A DNA stretch of 64,000 nucleotides from Erysipelotrichaceae bacterium. Its GTDB lineage: Bacteria > Bacillota_I > Bacilli_A > Acholeplasmatales > Anaeroplasmataceae. The translations under genes were made by a program, and so were the position numbers. The stretch lies in contig SVAZ01000002.1 of NCBI GenBank assembly GCA_015059145.1, positions 62,001 through 126,000 of the forward strand. The letters run 5' to 3'. The stretch's first letter is position 1. The number at the start of each line of letters is the position of its first letter. Shown in pieces: positions 1 to 7,237 of this stretch. A model generated the notes under the pieces. The model saw only the letters and a list, made by a program, of their open reading frames with translations, ran no database searches and was not told where the DNA came from.

Positions 1-397
1 CTAATATGCTTTCATTATTATTTGTATTTATAACACTACTAAATGCATTGCCACGTCTTGCATCAATTGAGGCCTTAACAATCCCCTTATATCCAGATGA
101 CATCAAGCAAAGAGTTGAAATAGTATTAAGCTCAACACCTTTAAATACTGCCATCATCTTAGCAACACTAACAGCCATTCTAACACCAGTATAAGAACCA
201 GGTCCATTACCAACAACTATTTTATCTAAATCCTCAGTAGCTATTTTAGCACTTTTTAAAGCTTCATCAATACAAAAAACAATATTTTTTGCATGGTCAT
301 TTCTACCCTCTAAATATTTCTCATAGATGATATCATTCTCTACAATTAAGCAAACATATAGATTTTTAGTTGAAGAATCTAATATTAAGCATTTCAT
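1..397 (-). CDS. tsaB: TsaB, tRNA t6A biosynthesis protein (3' part missing)
   Basis: Partner of TsaD and TsaE in making N6-threonylcarbamoyl-adenosine on ANN-decoding tRNAs; an ASKHA-fold protein with no catalytic activity of its own. The window holds the first 132 residues of a family usually about 220 long, and the gene runs off the left edge. The start MKCLILDSS and the family signature GPGSYTGVR (residues 65-73) are visible. The ATG overlaps the tsaE stop as ATGA, so the two are translationally coupled, a common Firmicutes order. The plus-strand ORF over positions 6-194 is a shadow of this gene. Confidence 0.93.
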   Translation of the reverse strand, partial: MKCLILDSSTKNLYVCLIVENDIIYEKYLEGRNDHAKNIVFCIDEALKSAKIATEDLDKIVVGNGPGSYTGVRMAVSVAKMMAVFKGVELNTISTLCLMSSGYKGIVKASIDARRGNAFSSVINTNNNESIL

Positions 398-843
398 TTA
401 AGCTCACCTACAATTCCTTCATATCTATTTCCCTTCGCCTCTACTACAATTTCTCTTTTAAATTCATCAATTCTAGTTAAGCAAATCGTAATATATTCAT
501 TCGGCAAAATTTCACTAACCTGATAAGGCCATTCAATAACACAAACGCCTTCAGATTCAATATATTCTTCTAAATCAAAATCCTGATTTAATCCATCTAG
601 CCTATATAAATCTAAATGGTATAGCGGACATTTATCTCCGTTATAGGATTTTACAATGGTAAAGGTTGGAGAGTTAATAACCCTTTTAACTCCTAAGGCC
701 TCACCAATCCCTTTTGTAATGGTAGTTTTGCCAGCAGATAAATCTCCAGTCAATAAAATAACATCTCCTGGATTCAAAAGTAAACCTATTTTCTTTCCTA
801 ATTCAACAGTCTCATTTGCATTATGAGTAATATATCTTTTCAC
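394..843 (-). CDS. tsaE: TsaE, tRNA t6A biosynthesis ATPase
   Basis: Small P-loop ATPase of the TsaBDE complex that makes the t6A modification of tRNA; cytoplasmic. At 149 residues it has the family's normal length. The Walker A loop reads GDLSAGKTT (residues 33-41, usual form GDLGAGKTT), followed by the family motifs NSPTF (58-62) and HLDLYRL (76-82). It is first of the visible tsaE-tsaB pair and overlaps tsaB by four bases. Confidence 0.95.
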   Translation of the reverse strand: MKRYITHNANETVELGKKIGLLLNPGDVILLTGDLSAGKTTITKGIGEALGVKRVINSPTFTIVKSYNGDKCPLYHLDLYRLDGLNQDFDLEEYIESEGVCVIEWPYQVSEILPNEYITICLTRIDEFKREIVVEAKGNRYEGIVGELK

Positions 844-904
844 TTAAACCACCATTTTAAATTATAACATAATCTATTATATTTTTGAATAACTAGTTAT
901 TCAA

Positions 905-934
905 GAAAAAAAGAGATAAATAATATTATCTCTT
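905..934 (-). terminator. Rho-independent terminator
   Basis: A 9-bp perfect stem (911-919 with 926-934), a 6-base loop and a T-run on the minus strand. It lies about 50 bases beyond the 38-residue small ORF at 985-1101 and would end that transcript before tsaE. Confidence 0.75.
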
Positions 935-984
935 ATCATACTCTAACATATTCTAATAAATCCTTGATATTATCCTTGTTGGTT

Positions 985-1101
985 CTATAATTCCTTCAAT
1001 AGTTTGAAGCATAAGGCACTTAATAAACCAATTAAAAAATAAGATAATTCGATTCCATCAAAATTAATCTCTTCTCTTTTTAATAGCTCCTCTATTTTCA
1101 T
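985..1101 (-). CDS. Hypothetical 38-residue peptide
   Basis: Not recognised. It begins MKIEELLKREEINF, has a hydrophobic middle (SYFLIGLLSALCF, about residues 20-32) and ends KLLKEL, so it looks like a charged N-terminus followed by one short membrane-seeking helix. A Shine-Dalgarno GAGGTG lies 5 bases before the ATG. The gene sits between two terminators (1145-1168 upstream, 905-934 downstream), which argues for its own transcript. A -35-like TTGACT lies just upstream, but the matching -10 would fall almost on the ribosome site, so the promoter is unclear. It could be a small membrane protein, a sporulation micropeptide or a chance ORF. Confidence 0.5.
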   Translation of the reverse strand: MKIEELLKREEINFDGIELSYFLIGLLSALCFKLLKEL

Positions 1102-1144
1102 AAGACACCTCTTATGTAACATATTACCTTTTTTAAGTCAATAT

Positions 1145-1168
1145 AAAAACCTATAGAAAATCTATAGG
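1145..1168 (-). terminator. Terminator of the ABC exporter genes
   Basis: An 8-bp perfect stem (CCTATAGA at 1150-1157 with its complement at 1161-1168), a 3-base loop and TTTTT on the minus strand, directly after the permease gene. Confidence 0.8.
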
Positions 1169-1176
1169 CATTTAAA

Positions 1177-2088
1177 TTATTTTCTTTTATATAATTTATT
1201 AAATAATATGGCAATAGCAATCAACGCTACAATTATAATTACTATTACATACCATAGCATACCATTTACCATGATATAGTTATCAAACATATTTAGATTA
1301 AGAGAGAATACCTCCTTAAGTGTCGTAGCTAAAGAACCATTATCTAAGCCATTCATAGAGCTATTCATGTTTTCAATTACACCATTTAATAATACATTTC
1401 TATATAGTGCTGTAATATGGCTTCCTGGGAATAAATTACAAATCGTTTGAATTGGCGTTATAAATTGAGAAATAGGAATATAAGCACCTATAATAAATCC
1501 TACGGCTGCACATAACAAGCCTTGAAACGCACCAGCCGAGTTTGTAGTTTTAAAAAATAGAACTAGGATCATTAAAATAGTTGTTGCTGATAAAGAGCCA
1601 AGCAACGTAATTCCATATAATGCTAAAACATTAATAAAGCTTAAATAAGTATTGCCTAATAAAGAAACTATAATTAATCCACCTGTCAATAAGATTGCAG
1701 AAATTAAAAATGAATTAATAAAGGCTGCAATCAAATAACAAACAATAATTTTAACTCTTGTAACCGGTGTTGCCGAAATATCGTAATCAATTTTAGCCTG
1801 CCTGTCAGCTACTATAGTTACTAATGAAGAGTAAGAAACTGTAATAACACTACTCCCTATTACTCCAGATAGTAATAGCATATTGGCAAATACATCTATA
1901 TCCTTTTCATCTATTAAGCCCTTAGCACTCTCTAAATACTTTTCTAGTGCATCTACAAAAGTACCCCTAAGGAAAAGAATATATAATACAAATACTATGA
2001 TTGGGGTAATCATAGAAAATATAACTGCCTGTCTATCCTTTAAATACACGAGCATATTTCTTTTAATCATTCCAATAAAGCTTACCAT
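1177..2088 (-). CDS. ABC-2 type transporter permease
   Basis: Membrane subunit of an ABC exporter, partner of the ATPase just upstream (1-base gap). 303 residues with an N-terminal membrane segment (about 22-42), an extracellular loop (45-65), then five hydrophobic segments up to the C-terminal lysines, as in the ABC-2 / DrrB / NatB class. Substrate unknown; ABC-2 pairs next to LytTR regulators often export drugs or antimicrobial peptides (family knowledge, not visible here). Confidence 0.88.
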   Translation of the reverse strand: MVSFIGMIKRNMLVYLKDRQAVIFSMITPIIVFVLYILFLRGTFVDALEKYLESAKGLIDEKDIDVFANMLLLSGVIGSSVITVSYSSLVTIVADRQAKIDYDISATPVTRVKIIVCYLIAAFINSFLISAILLTGGLIIVSLLGNTYLSFINVLALYGITLLGSLSATTILMILVLFFKTTNSAGAFQGLLCAAVGFIIGAYIPISQFITPIQTICNLFPGSHITALYRNVLLNGVIENMNSSMNGLDNGSLATTLKEVFSLNLNMFDNYIMVNGMLWYVIVIIIVALIAIAILFNKLYKRK

Positions 2089-2089
2089 A

Positions 2090-2983
2090 TTACATTAGTT
2101 CCTTTCCTGTTAATTTTAAAAACACATCATCCATTGAACCCTTGAATACCTCAAAATCAGTAATTTGATTTTCATATATAAAGGTTCTTATTTCTTCACT
2201 ATTCATATCAACAATATAATGATCAACCTCATATTTATATTCATAATTACTAATTAGCTTATTATTAGCTTTATTTTGCACTGTATACCAATAAAGCTTT
2301 GTATTAGCATATTTAGATTTTAAATTTGCAGGTGTATCATTTGCCACAATATTTCCCTTATCTAATATTACAACTCGATCAGCATCAACTACCTCCTCCA
2401 TATAATGTGTAGTTAAGAAAATAGTTATTTTTTGTTCTAATCTTAGCTTATTAATATACTTCCAAACTATACTTCTAGACTTTGGGTCTAAGCCTGTAGT
2501 AGGCTCATCTAAAAATAAGATTCTTGGTTTATTTATTAAAGCTCTTACTATATCTACTCTTCTTCTTTGACCACCACTTAAATTCTCATATTTTCTCTTC
2601 CAAATATCCTCAAGCTCAAACATTTCAAAGAATGGCTTAATTACCTCTAAAGCCTTTTTTCTATTTAATCCATAATAAGAGGCTCTCGAAATCAAATTTT
2701 CTTCAACTGTAAGTTTAAAATCCAGCACTGAATTTTGAAAAACTATACCAATAGAATTTCTTATCTCATTATCATCCTTATCTAATTCATAATCAAAAAT
2801 CTTCACATCTCCAGATGTCTTTTTTAAAATCGTACATAAAATATTAATTGTTGTAGATTTTCCTGCTCCATTTTCTCCTAAAAATGCAAATAATTCTCCC
2901 TCATTAATTTCAAACGAAATAGAATTAACTGCGTTCACATTTTTATAATTCTTTATTAAATTATTTACTGTTATTGCCTTCAT
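2090..2983 (-). CDS. ABC transporter ATP-binding protein (DrrA/CcmA type)
   Basis: ATPase of the exporter. All nucleotide-binding motifs are present: Walker A GENGAGKST (about residues 36-44), signature LSGGQRRR (about 135), Walker B ILFLDEPTTGLDP (about 155) and the H-loop TTHYMEE. The C-terminal 80 residues form the extra domain usual for ABC-2 exporters. Ribosome site GAGGTG. It appears to have its own promoter (-10 TATAAT at 3001-3006) behind the terminator that follows the DUF3021 gene. Confidence 0.93.
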   Translation of the reverse strand: MKAITVNNLIKNYKNVNAVNSISFEINEGELFAFLGENGAGKSTTINILCTILKKTSGDVKIFDYELDKDDNEIRNSIGIVFQNSVLDFKLTVEENLISRASYYGLNRKKALEVIKPFFEMFELEDIWKRKYENLSGGQRRRVDIVRALINKPRILFLDEPTTGLDPKSRSIVWKYINKLRLEQKITIFLTTHYMEEVVDADRVVILDKGNIVANDTPANLKSKYANTKLYWYTVQNKANNKLISNYEYKYEVDHYIVDMNSEEIRTFIYENQITDFEVFKGSMDDVFLKLTGKELM

Positions 2984-3000
2984 ATTTCCACCTCACCATC

Positions 3001-3006
3001 ATTATA
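3001..3006 (-). promoter_or_regulatory. -10 element of the ABC exporter promoter, with upstream direct repeats
   Basis: A perfect TATAAT precedes the ATPase start. Upstream, the 10-mer TAAGTTGCAT (plus-strand reading) occurs at 3041-3050 and 3062-3071, a 21-bp spacing, which is two helical turns. LytTR regulators bind paired direct repeats of about 10 bp at such spacing, and a LytTR gene lies just upstream. One copy is also an arm of the terminator at 3017-3053, so the repeat may owe its existence to that. Confidence 0.5.
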
Positions 3007-3016
3007 TACATTTAAT

Positions 3017-3053
3017 AAAAAAAGAAAATGCAACTTAAAGTAAGTTGCATTTT
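3017..3053 (-). terminator. Terminator after the LytTR-DUF3021 genes
   Basis: A 13-bp perfect stem (3025-3037 with 3041-3053), a 3-base loop and a seven-T run on the minus strand. It separates the regulator pair from the exporter pair. Confidence 0.85.
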
Positions 3054-3070
3054 TAAGTATGTAAGTTGCA

Positions 3071-3490
3071 TTAATCCTCATCAATTTTATTAATTAATGC
3101 GTTATTTATTTGTTTTTCGTCGTTCTTATGCTTGATATAAGAAACAACCCATACAGCAATATATATTGAGATAAACACTAATAACACTGGTAAGAAATCC
3201 TTAAACTCTCTTGCCCAATCAAATACATATGCAGCAAATATTACTACACCTAATAATATAAAGAAATGAATTATTATTTTTAATATATAAGGTCCTTTCT
3301 TTATATAAAAAATCAAGGTTGGTAAAGCAGTACAGACAGCTGTTAATATAATTGCAAATGGAAAATATGTAGAATATGTAAATCCATCACCTAGGCATCC
3401 ACTAATTAAGGCTATCATACCATTACCAAATAACATGCCAAATGATATTAATAAAATTTGTAATCCAATTATTTTAAACGCATTCTTCAT
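3071..3490 (-). CDS. DUF3021-type membrane protein
   Basis: 139 residues with four hydrophobic segments (about 7-30, 43-62, 71-89, 100-118) and a charged C-terminal tail (IKHKNDEKQ). Topology and position directly after a LytTR gene and before an ABC exporter match the DUF3021 family, thought to act as membrane partner of LytTR regulators. Ribosome site GGTGATAAT directly before the ATG; 8-base gap from the regulator. Confidence 0.8.
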   Translation of the reverse strand: MKNAFKIIGLQILLISFGMLFGNGMIALISGCLGDGFTYSTYFPFAIILTAVCTALPTLIFYIKKGPYILKIIIHFFILLGVVIFAAYVFDWAREFKDFLPVLLVFISIYIAVWVVSYIKHKNDEKQINNALINKIDED

Positions 3491-3498
3491 ATTATCAC

Positions 3499-3936
3499 CT
3501 ACATTCCTAACATTTTCTTAAGCTCTTTTACGTAGCTTCTAGAAATTACTATTTGCTCATCATTAAGCATAGTCGCATCTAACCTACCATTTAAGCTTGT
3601 CTTAACAATTTTTATTTTTCTTATATTACATATCATAGATTTTGAGCATCTTAAAAATTTAGCTCTATCTAATACATTTTCTAATTCATATAGCTTATAT
3701 TTTGATTCATAAACATCATCCTTTAAATATATAAATGTTTTATTATCTATAGCCTCTATATAATATATTTTAGTTATATCTATAACATAAGATTTTCCAT
3801 CCTTTATGCCTATGATATTGTTTTTATTATTTTCTAATAATTCAATAGCCATAGATATATTTTCACCTAAGCTATGAACATTTATTAAAGCAGATTCCTC
3901 CATAGTAGAATCTATTAGCTTTACCTCAACCTTCAT
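3499..3936 (-). CDS. LytTR-family transcriptional regulator
   Basis: DNA-binding protein made mainly of a LytTR domain: a short N-terminal part, then the domain from about residue 45 to the end, with the family pattern IYYIEAIDNKTFIY, FLRCSKSMICNIRKI and ISRSYVKELKKML. No receiver domain, as in the stand-alone LytTR-DUF3021 class. The start is set at ATG 3936 (MKVEVKL) because GGTGAT lies 5 bases upstream; TTG/GTG/ATG codons further up belong to the ribosome site. Probably controls its own operon and the exporter. Confidence 0.92.
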   Translation of the reverse strand: MKVEVKLIDSTMEESALINVHSLGENISMAIELLENNKNNIIGIKDGKSYVIDITKIYYIEAIDNKTFIYLKDDVYESKYKLYELENVLDRAKFLRCSKSMICNIRKIKIVKTSLNGRLDATMLNDEQIVISRSYVKELKKMLGM

Positions 3937-3952
3937 ATACATCACCAAATCT

Positions 3953-3958
3953 ATTATA
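3953..3958 (-). promoter_or_regulatory. -10 element of the LytTR operon
   Basis: TATAAT preceded by TG, 17 bases before the start codon. The -35 region overlaps the upstream terminator and is not convincing. Confidence 0.45.
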
Positions 3959-3972
3959 CACTAAAGTAAAAT

Positions 3973-3994
3973 AAAAACTAGCCGAAGCTAGCTT
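3973..3994 (-). terminator. Terminator of the CobW gene pair
   Basis: Minus-strand stem AAGCTAGC / GCTAGTT with one G-U pair, closed by a stable TTCG tetraloop and followed by a T-rich tract. It starts at the stop codon of the second CobW gene. Confidence 0.85.
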
Positions 3995-4924
3995 TTACAA
4001 TGTTAAAATAGTTTCCTTTTCCTTTTTTAATTTAGATATTTTATGAGCTCTAAGCATTACGACAGTATTTTCTGCAATATTAGAATATGCCATCTCCACA
4101 CTACATTCTAAATAAATACAATCATCAACCTTTACACTAGAATCAGTATCATTTATAACCTCATAGCCCATAAATTGAATATCATCCTCACAGCAGGTCA
4201 TTACCTGTCTACCTATAACAAATGTATTATCAGTAATATCTCTAACATATGTTTTAAACTTAAATATTTTGTTCATATATTTTTCAGGATTATCAAAAAC
4301 CTCAATGTACCAGGTTGGATAAACATCCTCTTCAAATGCTATTTCACTTTTTGATAAATCATAAGGCAAATCCTCATCAAGCATTGCAGTAAGCCTTCCA
4401 TTAGCACCCTCAAATGCTATTTGAGCATTTTGGTTCATTCCTCTAATCCATCTTCTATAGGCAGATAAATCCTTAACACCATCACAGCGATTAAAAATCA
4501 CCAACGAAGAATCCTTTACCATCGATTGGAAAATTTGTCTCATATTATTGAACATTACATTAAAGGTTTGAGCATCAATCATTGTAATCTGTTGATAAAT
4601 TACCATATCGTTTGGGAACTCCTGACTTTCCCAATCAAAGAAGCTATTATATTCTATTACAATTTGATTAGGATGATAGATATCATCGATATTTCTCATA
4701 AAATCTGGAGTAAGCTCTGCTTGATCCTCAACATATTCAACATGGACCTTATTGTTTAAGCACCATTCTTTATCATATTCAACCTCGCCATCCTCACAAT
4801 GAATCACTACAGTTGAATTATTTTTATATGCCTCATTATTGTCTATGATTTCCTTAATTATTGTTGTTTTACCGCTTTCCAAAAAGCCATTAATTATAAA
4901 CAATGGAATTTCACGCATAATCAT
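3995..4924 (-). CDS. CobW-like GTPase with a C-terminal TIGR03943/YcgQ-like domain
   Basis: Metal-chaperone-type P-loop GTPase. Walker A GFLESGKTT (residues 13-21) and guanine motif NRCD (146-149) are clear. The CXCC metal motif of the COG0523 family is missing: the place where it is expected reads VHVEYVEDQ. Residues from about 205 to the end do not look like the normal CobW C-domain but carry FVIGRQVMTCCEDD and a following GYEV, resembling the conserved C-terminal half of the YcgQ/TIGR03943 family, which is normally a separate protein encoded with a permease. It is second in a pair with the CXCC-containing CobW protein (7-base gap). Probably part of zinc or other metal supply; target unknown. 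Confidence 0.75.
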   Translation of the reverse strand: MIMREIPLFIINGFLESGKTTIIKEIIDNNEAYKNNSTVVIHCEDGEVEYDKEWCLNNKVHVEYVEDQAELTPDFMRNIDDIYHPNQIVIEYNSFFDWESQEFPNDMVIYQQITMIDAQTFNVMFNNMRQIFQSMVKDSSLVIFNRCDGVKDLSAYRRWIRGMNQNAQIAFEGANGRLTAMLDEDLPYDLSKSEIAFEEDVYPTWYIEVFDNPEKYMNKIFKFKTYVRDITDNTFVIGRQVMTCCEDDIQFMGYEVINDTDSSVKVDDCIYLECSVEMAYSNIAENTVVMLRAHKISKLKKEKETILTL

Positions 4925-4931
4925 CTAATCC

Positions 4932-6014
4932 TTAAAATAATTTCTTTATATCTTCCTCATTAATATGAGAACCAATTACGACAATTTTACCTGTAGCAAT
5001 TGCATTTCTAGGCTCTACCTCTACCTCCTCAGGAGTAAGGTTGAACATATACCATTTCATATCTGTACCTTGAATAATACCCTTTGCTCTAACAATAAGA
5101 CCATATTTTCCATTAGCCATATCATTTAATATTAAGGTTAAATTATCAATATCATATTTCTTTACAGTTTCAATACCGATAGAAGTAAACACCTCATCCG
5201 CATGATGGTGGTGATGGTGCTCATGGTGATGCCCACAGCAGCACTCCTCTTCATCATGGTGGTGATGGTGCTCATGGTGATGCCCACAGCAGCACTCCTC
5301 TTCATCATGGTGGTGATGGTGCTCATGGTGATGTCCGCAGCAGCACTCCTCTTCATCATGGTGGTGATGGTGCTCATGGTGATGTCCACAGCAGCACTCC
5401 TCTTCATGGGTTAATATGTCAACATCAAAGCCTTCATAAGCCTTTAAAATCTCCTCATCACTTAAATCCTTAATTGGCGTAGAAACTACTACACATTTAT
5501 CATTATGCTTGCGAACAATTTCTAAGGCAGTCTTAGCATTTTCTTCCTTAGTAATATCCATTCTACTTAAAATAACTGTATGAGCATTTTTAATTTGATC
5601 AGTGAAAAATTCTCCAAAATTCTTATCATACATTCTTGCCTTCTTAGCATCTACCATACATACTAAAGAATTTATATGATCCTCTAAGCCTACAGAGGAA
5701 ATAGCATTAATAACATCTGAAAGCTTACCTACACCTGAAGGCTCAATTAAAATTCTATCTGGATTATATGTATCAACAATCTCTTTAAGAGATTTAGAAA
5801 AATCTCCAACAAGGGAACAGCAAATACACCCCTGAGATAATTCCTTTATTTCTATTTTTGAATCAGTTAAAATTTCTGAGTCAACAGAAACCTCACCATA
5901 TTCATTTTCAATTAACACAACCTTTTCATCCTTTAAATTAGTATCTAAAAGTCTTTTTATAAAAGTTGTTTTTCCTGCTCCTAGGAAACCTGAAATAACA
6001 TCTATTTTTAGCAT
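4932..6014 (-). CDS. CobW/COG0523 metal GTPase with fourfold Cys/His linker
   Basis: GTP-dependent metallochaperone of the ZNG1/ZagA/YciC class. Walker A GFLGAGKTT (9-17), metal motif GCICC (62-66), Walker B-like ILIEPSGVG and SRMD are all present, and a CobW C-domain closes the protein. Between the GTPase and C-domain lie four nearly perfect copies of a 17-residue unit (EEECCCGHHHEHHHHHD), giving about 33 His and 12 Cys in 70 residues, a likely zinc, nickel or copper store. His-rich linkers are common in this family, but a precise Cys-Cys-Cys plus His repeat is not. First gene of a two-gene operon with its own promoter and terminator. Confidence 0.9.
   Translation of the reverse strand: MLKIDVISGFLGAGKTTFIKRLLDTNLKDEKVVLIENEYGEVSVDSEILTDSKIEIKELSQGCICCSLVGDFSKSLKEIVDTYNPDRILIEPSGVGKLSDVINAISSVGLEDHINSLVCMVDAKKARMYDKNFGEFFTDQIKNAHTVILSRMDITKEENAKTALEIVRKHNDKCVVVSTPIKDLSDEEILKAYEGFDVDILTHEEECCCGHHHEHHHHHDEEECCCGHHHEHHHHHDEEECCCGHHHEHHHHHDEEECCCGHHHEHHHHHHADEVFTSIGIETVKKYDIDNLTLILNDMANGKYGLIVRAKGIIQGTDMKWYMFNLTPEEVEVEPRNAIATGKIVVIGSHINEEDIKKLF
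5204..5407. repeat. Four tandem 51-bp coding repeats
   Basis: Units start at 5204, 5255, 5306 and 5357, each 51 bp and nearly identical at the DNA level (differences are mainly at third positions, such as gcccac/gtccgc/gtccac). In frame in the CobW gene; recombination could change copy number without a frameshift. Open frames in the other five readings here are repeat artefacts. Confidence 0.95.
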
Positions 6015-6038
6015 ATTAACACATCCTTATCTTTTATT

Positions 6039-6067
6039 ATTATACTCCATTTAGTTATTTTAAACAA
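6039..6067 (-). promoter_or_regulatory. Promoter of the CobW pair
   Basis: -35 TTGTTT (6062-6067), 17-base spacer, -10 TATAAT (6039-6044), 25 bases before the start codon. The -35 overlaps the end of the upstream terminator. I saw no convincing Zur-type dyad. Confidence 0.7.
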
Positions 6068-6094
6068 TAATAAAGGCACTATTACTAGTGCCTA
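6066..6094 (-). terminator. Terminator of the TIR-like/TPR gene
   Basis: Stem AGGCACTA / TAGTGCCT (6074-6081 with 6086-6093), 4-base loop, then TTTATTATTG on the minus strand; 5 bases after the stop codon of the gene. Confidence 0.8.
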
Positions 6095-6098
6095 AATA

Positions 6099-7133
6099 TT
6101 ATTCTGTTTGTGTTTGATGAGGAGCCTCAGCTACCTCTCGTTTTTTCCTAAATTCATATGCTTGACGAAGAAGCTTAATATTTCTTAAGCATTCAGCAAC
6201 CTTTGCTCCATCTCCTAAAGCTTTATAGTAGTTCATCGCTGCAGCATAATTCCTTCTTTGTAATAGCTTAGCTGAATATGTTCTAAGCTTTTCTGTTGCA
6301 CGAGCTTTTGATTGCTCAGATGTTGTAGAAGAATTTAAAACTTCGCAATAAATATCATAAGCTTCCTTAGTTTTTCTCATCTTAGAATCGTAAGCCCAAG
6401 TTGTTTCATATAGATAACCTAAATTATAAAGAGCATCAGGGCTACCATATTCAATAGCTTTCTTTAAATATCTTTCAGCAAATTCCAAATTTCTAGTTTG
6501 TGTATATAACCAACCTAGATTGTTACAAATAATAGCTTGAGAATTTGAATCTGTAATTGGTAAGCAAATTGAATAATAATTAATTGCTTTATCACAATTC
6601 ATTAATTGAGAATATGCAGCAGCAATTTTTTCTTTAATTATTAAGTCATTAATCTTAAATACTCTTAATAAAAGGCATAATGACCAAACATAACGGCCAC
6701 GATTAAATAAAGAAATAGCTTCAACCTTAAGCTTTTTTCTATTTCTTGGTGTGACTCTAAGCTTATAACCACCAACCATAATACAGCAAATATCATTTGC
6801 TAGTGCCTCAAGTGGATATCCTTCCTTACATTCAATTTCGTTATAAGTATATTTATTTTGATAAGTAGATTTATTTATATATACAGCAACAAATTGACAT
6901 TTCTTATCACACTTTACAATTTCTCTTAAATACTCTCTATAATCGAAATCCTCTGATAAATGTAATGCAATCACACATGAGCTATGCCTTATATCTGATA
7001 GAATTGCTGAATCCTTTAGTTGAACCTTTTCAAACATATGAACATCAACATGCTTATCCATAAGAATATCAGCCAGTTCATTTGCAACAGCTTGATCCTC
7101 TGGCAAATATAACAGCGTCACATATCTTTCCAT
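6099..7133 (-). CDS. TIR-like domain plus tetratricopeptide repeats
   Basis: 344 residues in two parts. Residues 1-120 alternate strand and helix like a TIR/flavodoxin fold: YVTLLYLPEDQAVANELADIL, then VDVHMF, a CVIALHLSEDF strand and FVAVYIN. Residues about 135-330 are helical pairs with TPR/Sel1 spacing (NNLGWLYTQTRNLEFAERYLKKA, then DALYNLGYLYETT). No signal peptide or membrane segment, so cytoplasmic. TIR-TPR proteins can be NAD-cleaving defence effectors or scaffolds; a catalytic glutamate could be the E of REYLREI but I cannot assign it. Its own terminator follows; no defence genes lie next to it. Confidence 0.6.
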   Translation of the reverse strand: MERYVTLLYLPEDQAVANELADILMDKHVDVHMFEKVQLKDSAILSDIRHSSCVIALHLSEDFDYREYLREIVKCDKKCQFVAVYINKSTYQNKYTYNEIECKEGYPLEALANDICCIMVGGYKLRVTPRNRKKLKVEAISLFNRGRYVWSLCLLLRVFKINDLIIKEKIAAAYSQLMNCDKAINYYSICLPITDSNSQAIICNNLGWLYTQTRNLEFAERYLKKAIEYGSPDALYNLGYLYETTWAYDSKMRKTKEAYDIYCEVLNSSTTSEQSKARATEKLRTYSAKLLQRRNYAAAMNYYKALGDGAKVAECLRNIKLLRQAYEFRKKREVAEAPHQTQTE

Positions 7134-7237
7134 ATCTATACCTCCATTTAATTACATCGTAATCTTACCTAAGTAAATTATATCATACTTTATTTTTTTT
7201 TTGCAATTGTTTTAAGGTATAAAAAAAGCTAAAAATG

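Noticed and set aside
6-194. Plus-strand 62-residue frame at the left edge
   Set aside because: Lies opposite tsaB, whose reading frame has the family signature.
5204-5407. CRISPR-like regular repeat
   Set aside because: No unique spacers; units are head-to-tail and in frame within a gene. The same holds for 63407-63615.
5162-5414. Open frames on both strands across the His/Cys repeat region
   Set aside because: A 51-bp repeat has no stops in several frames; the CobW frame has conserved motifs on both sides, the others do not.
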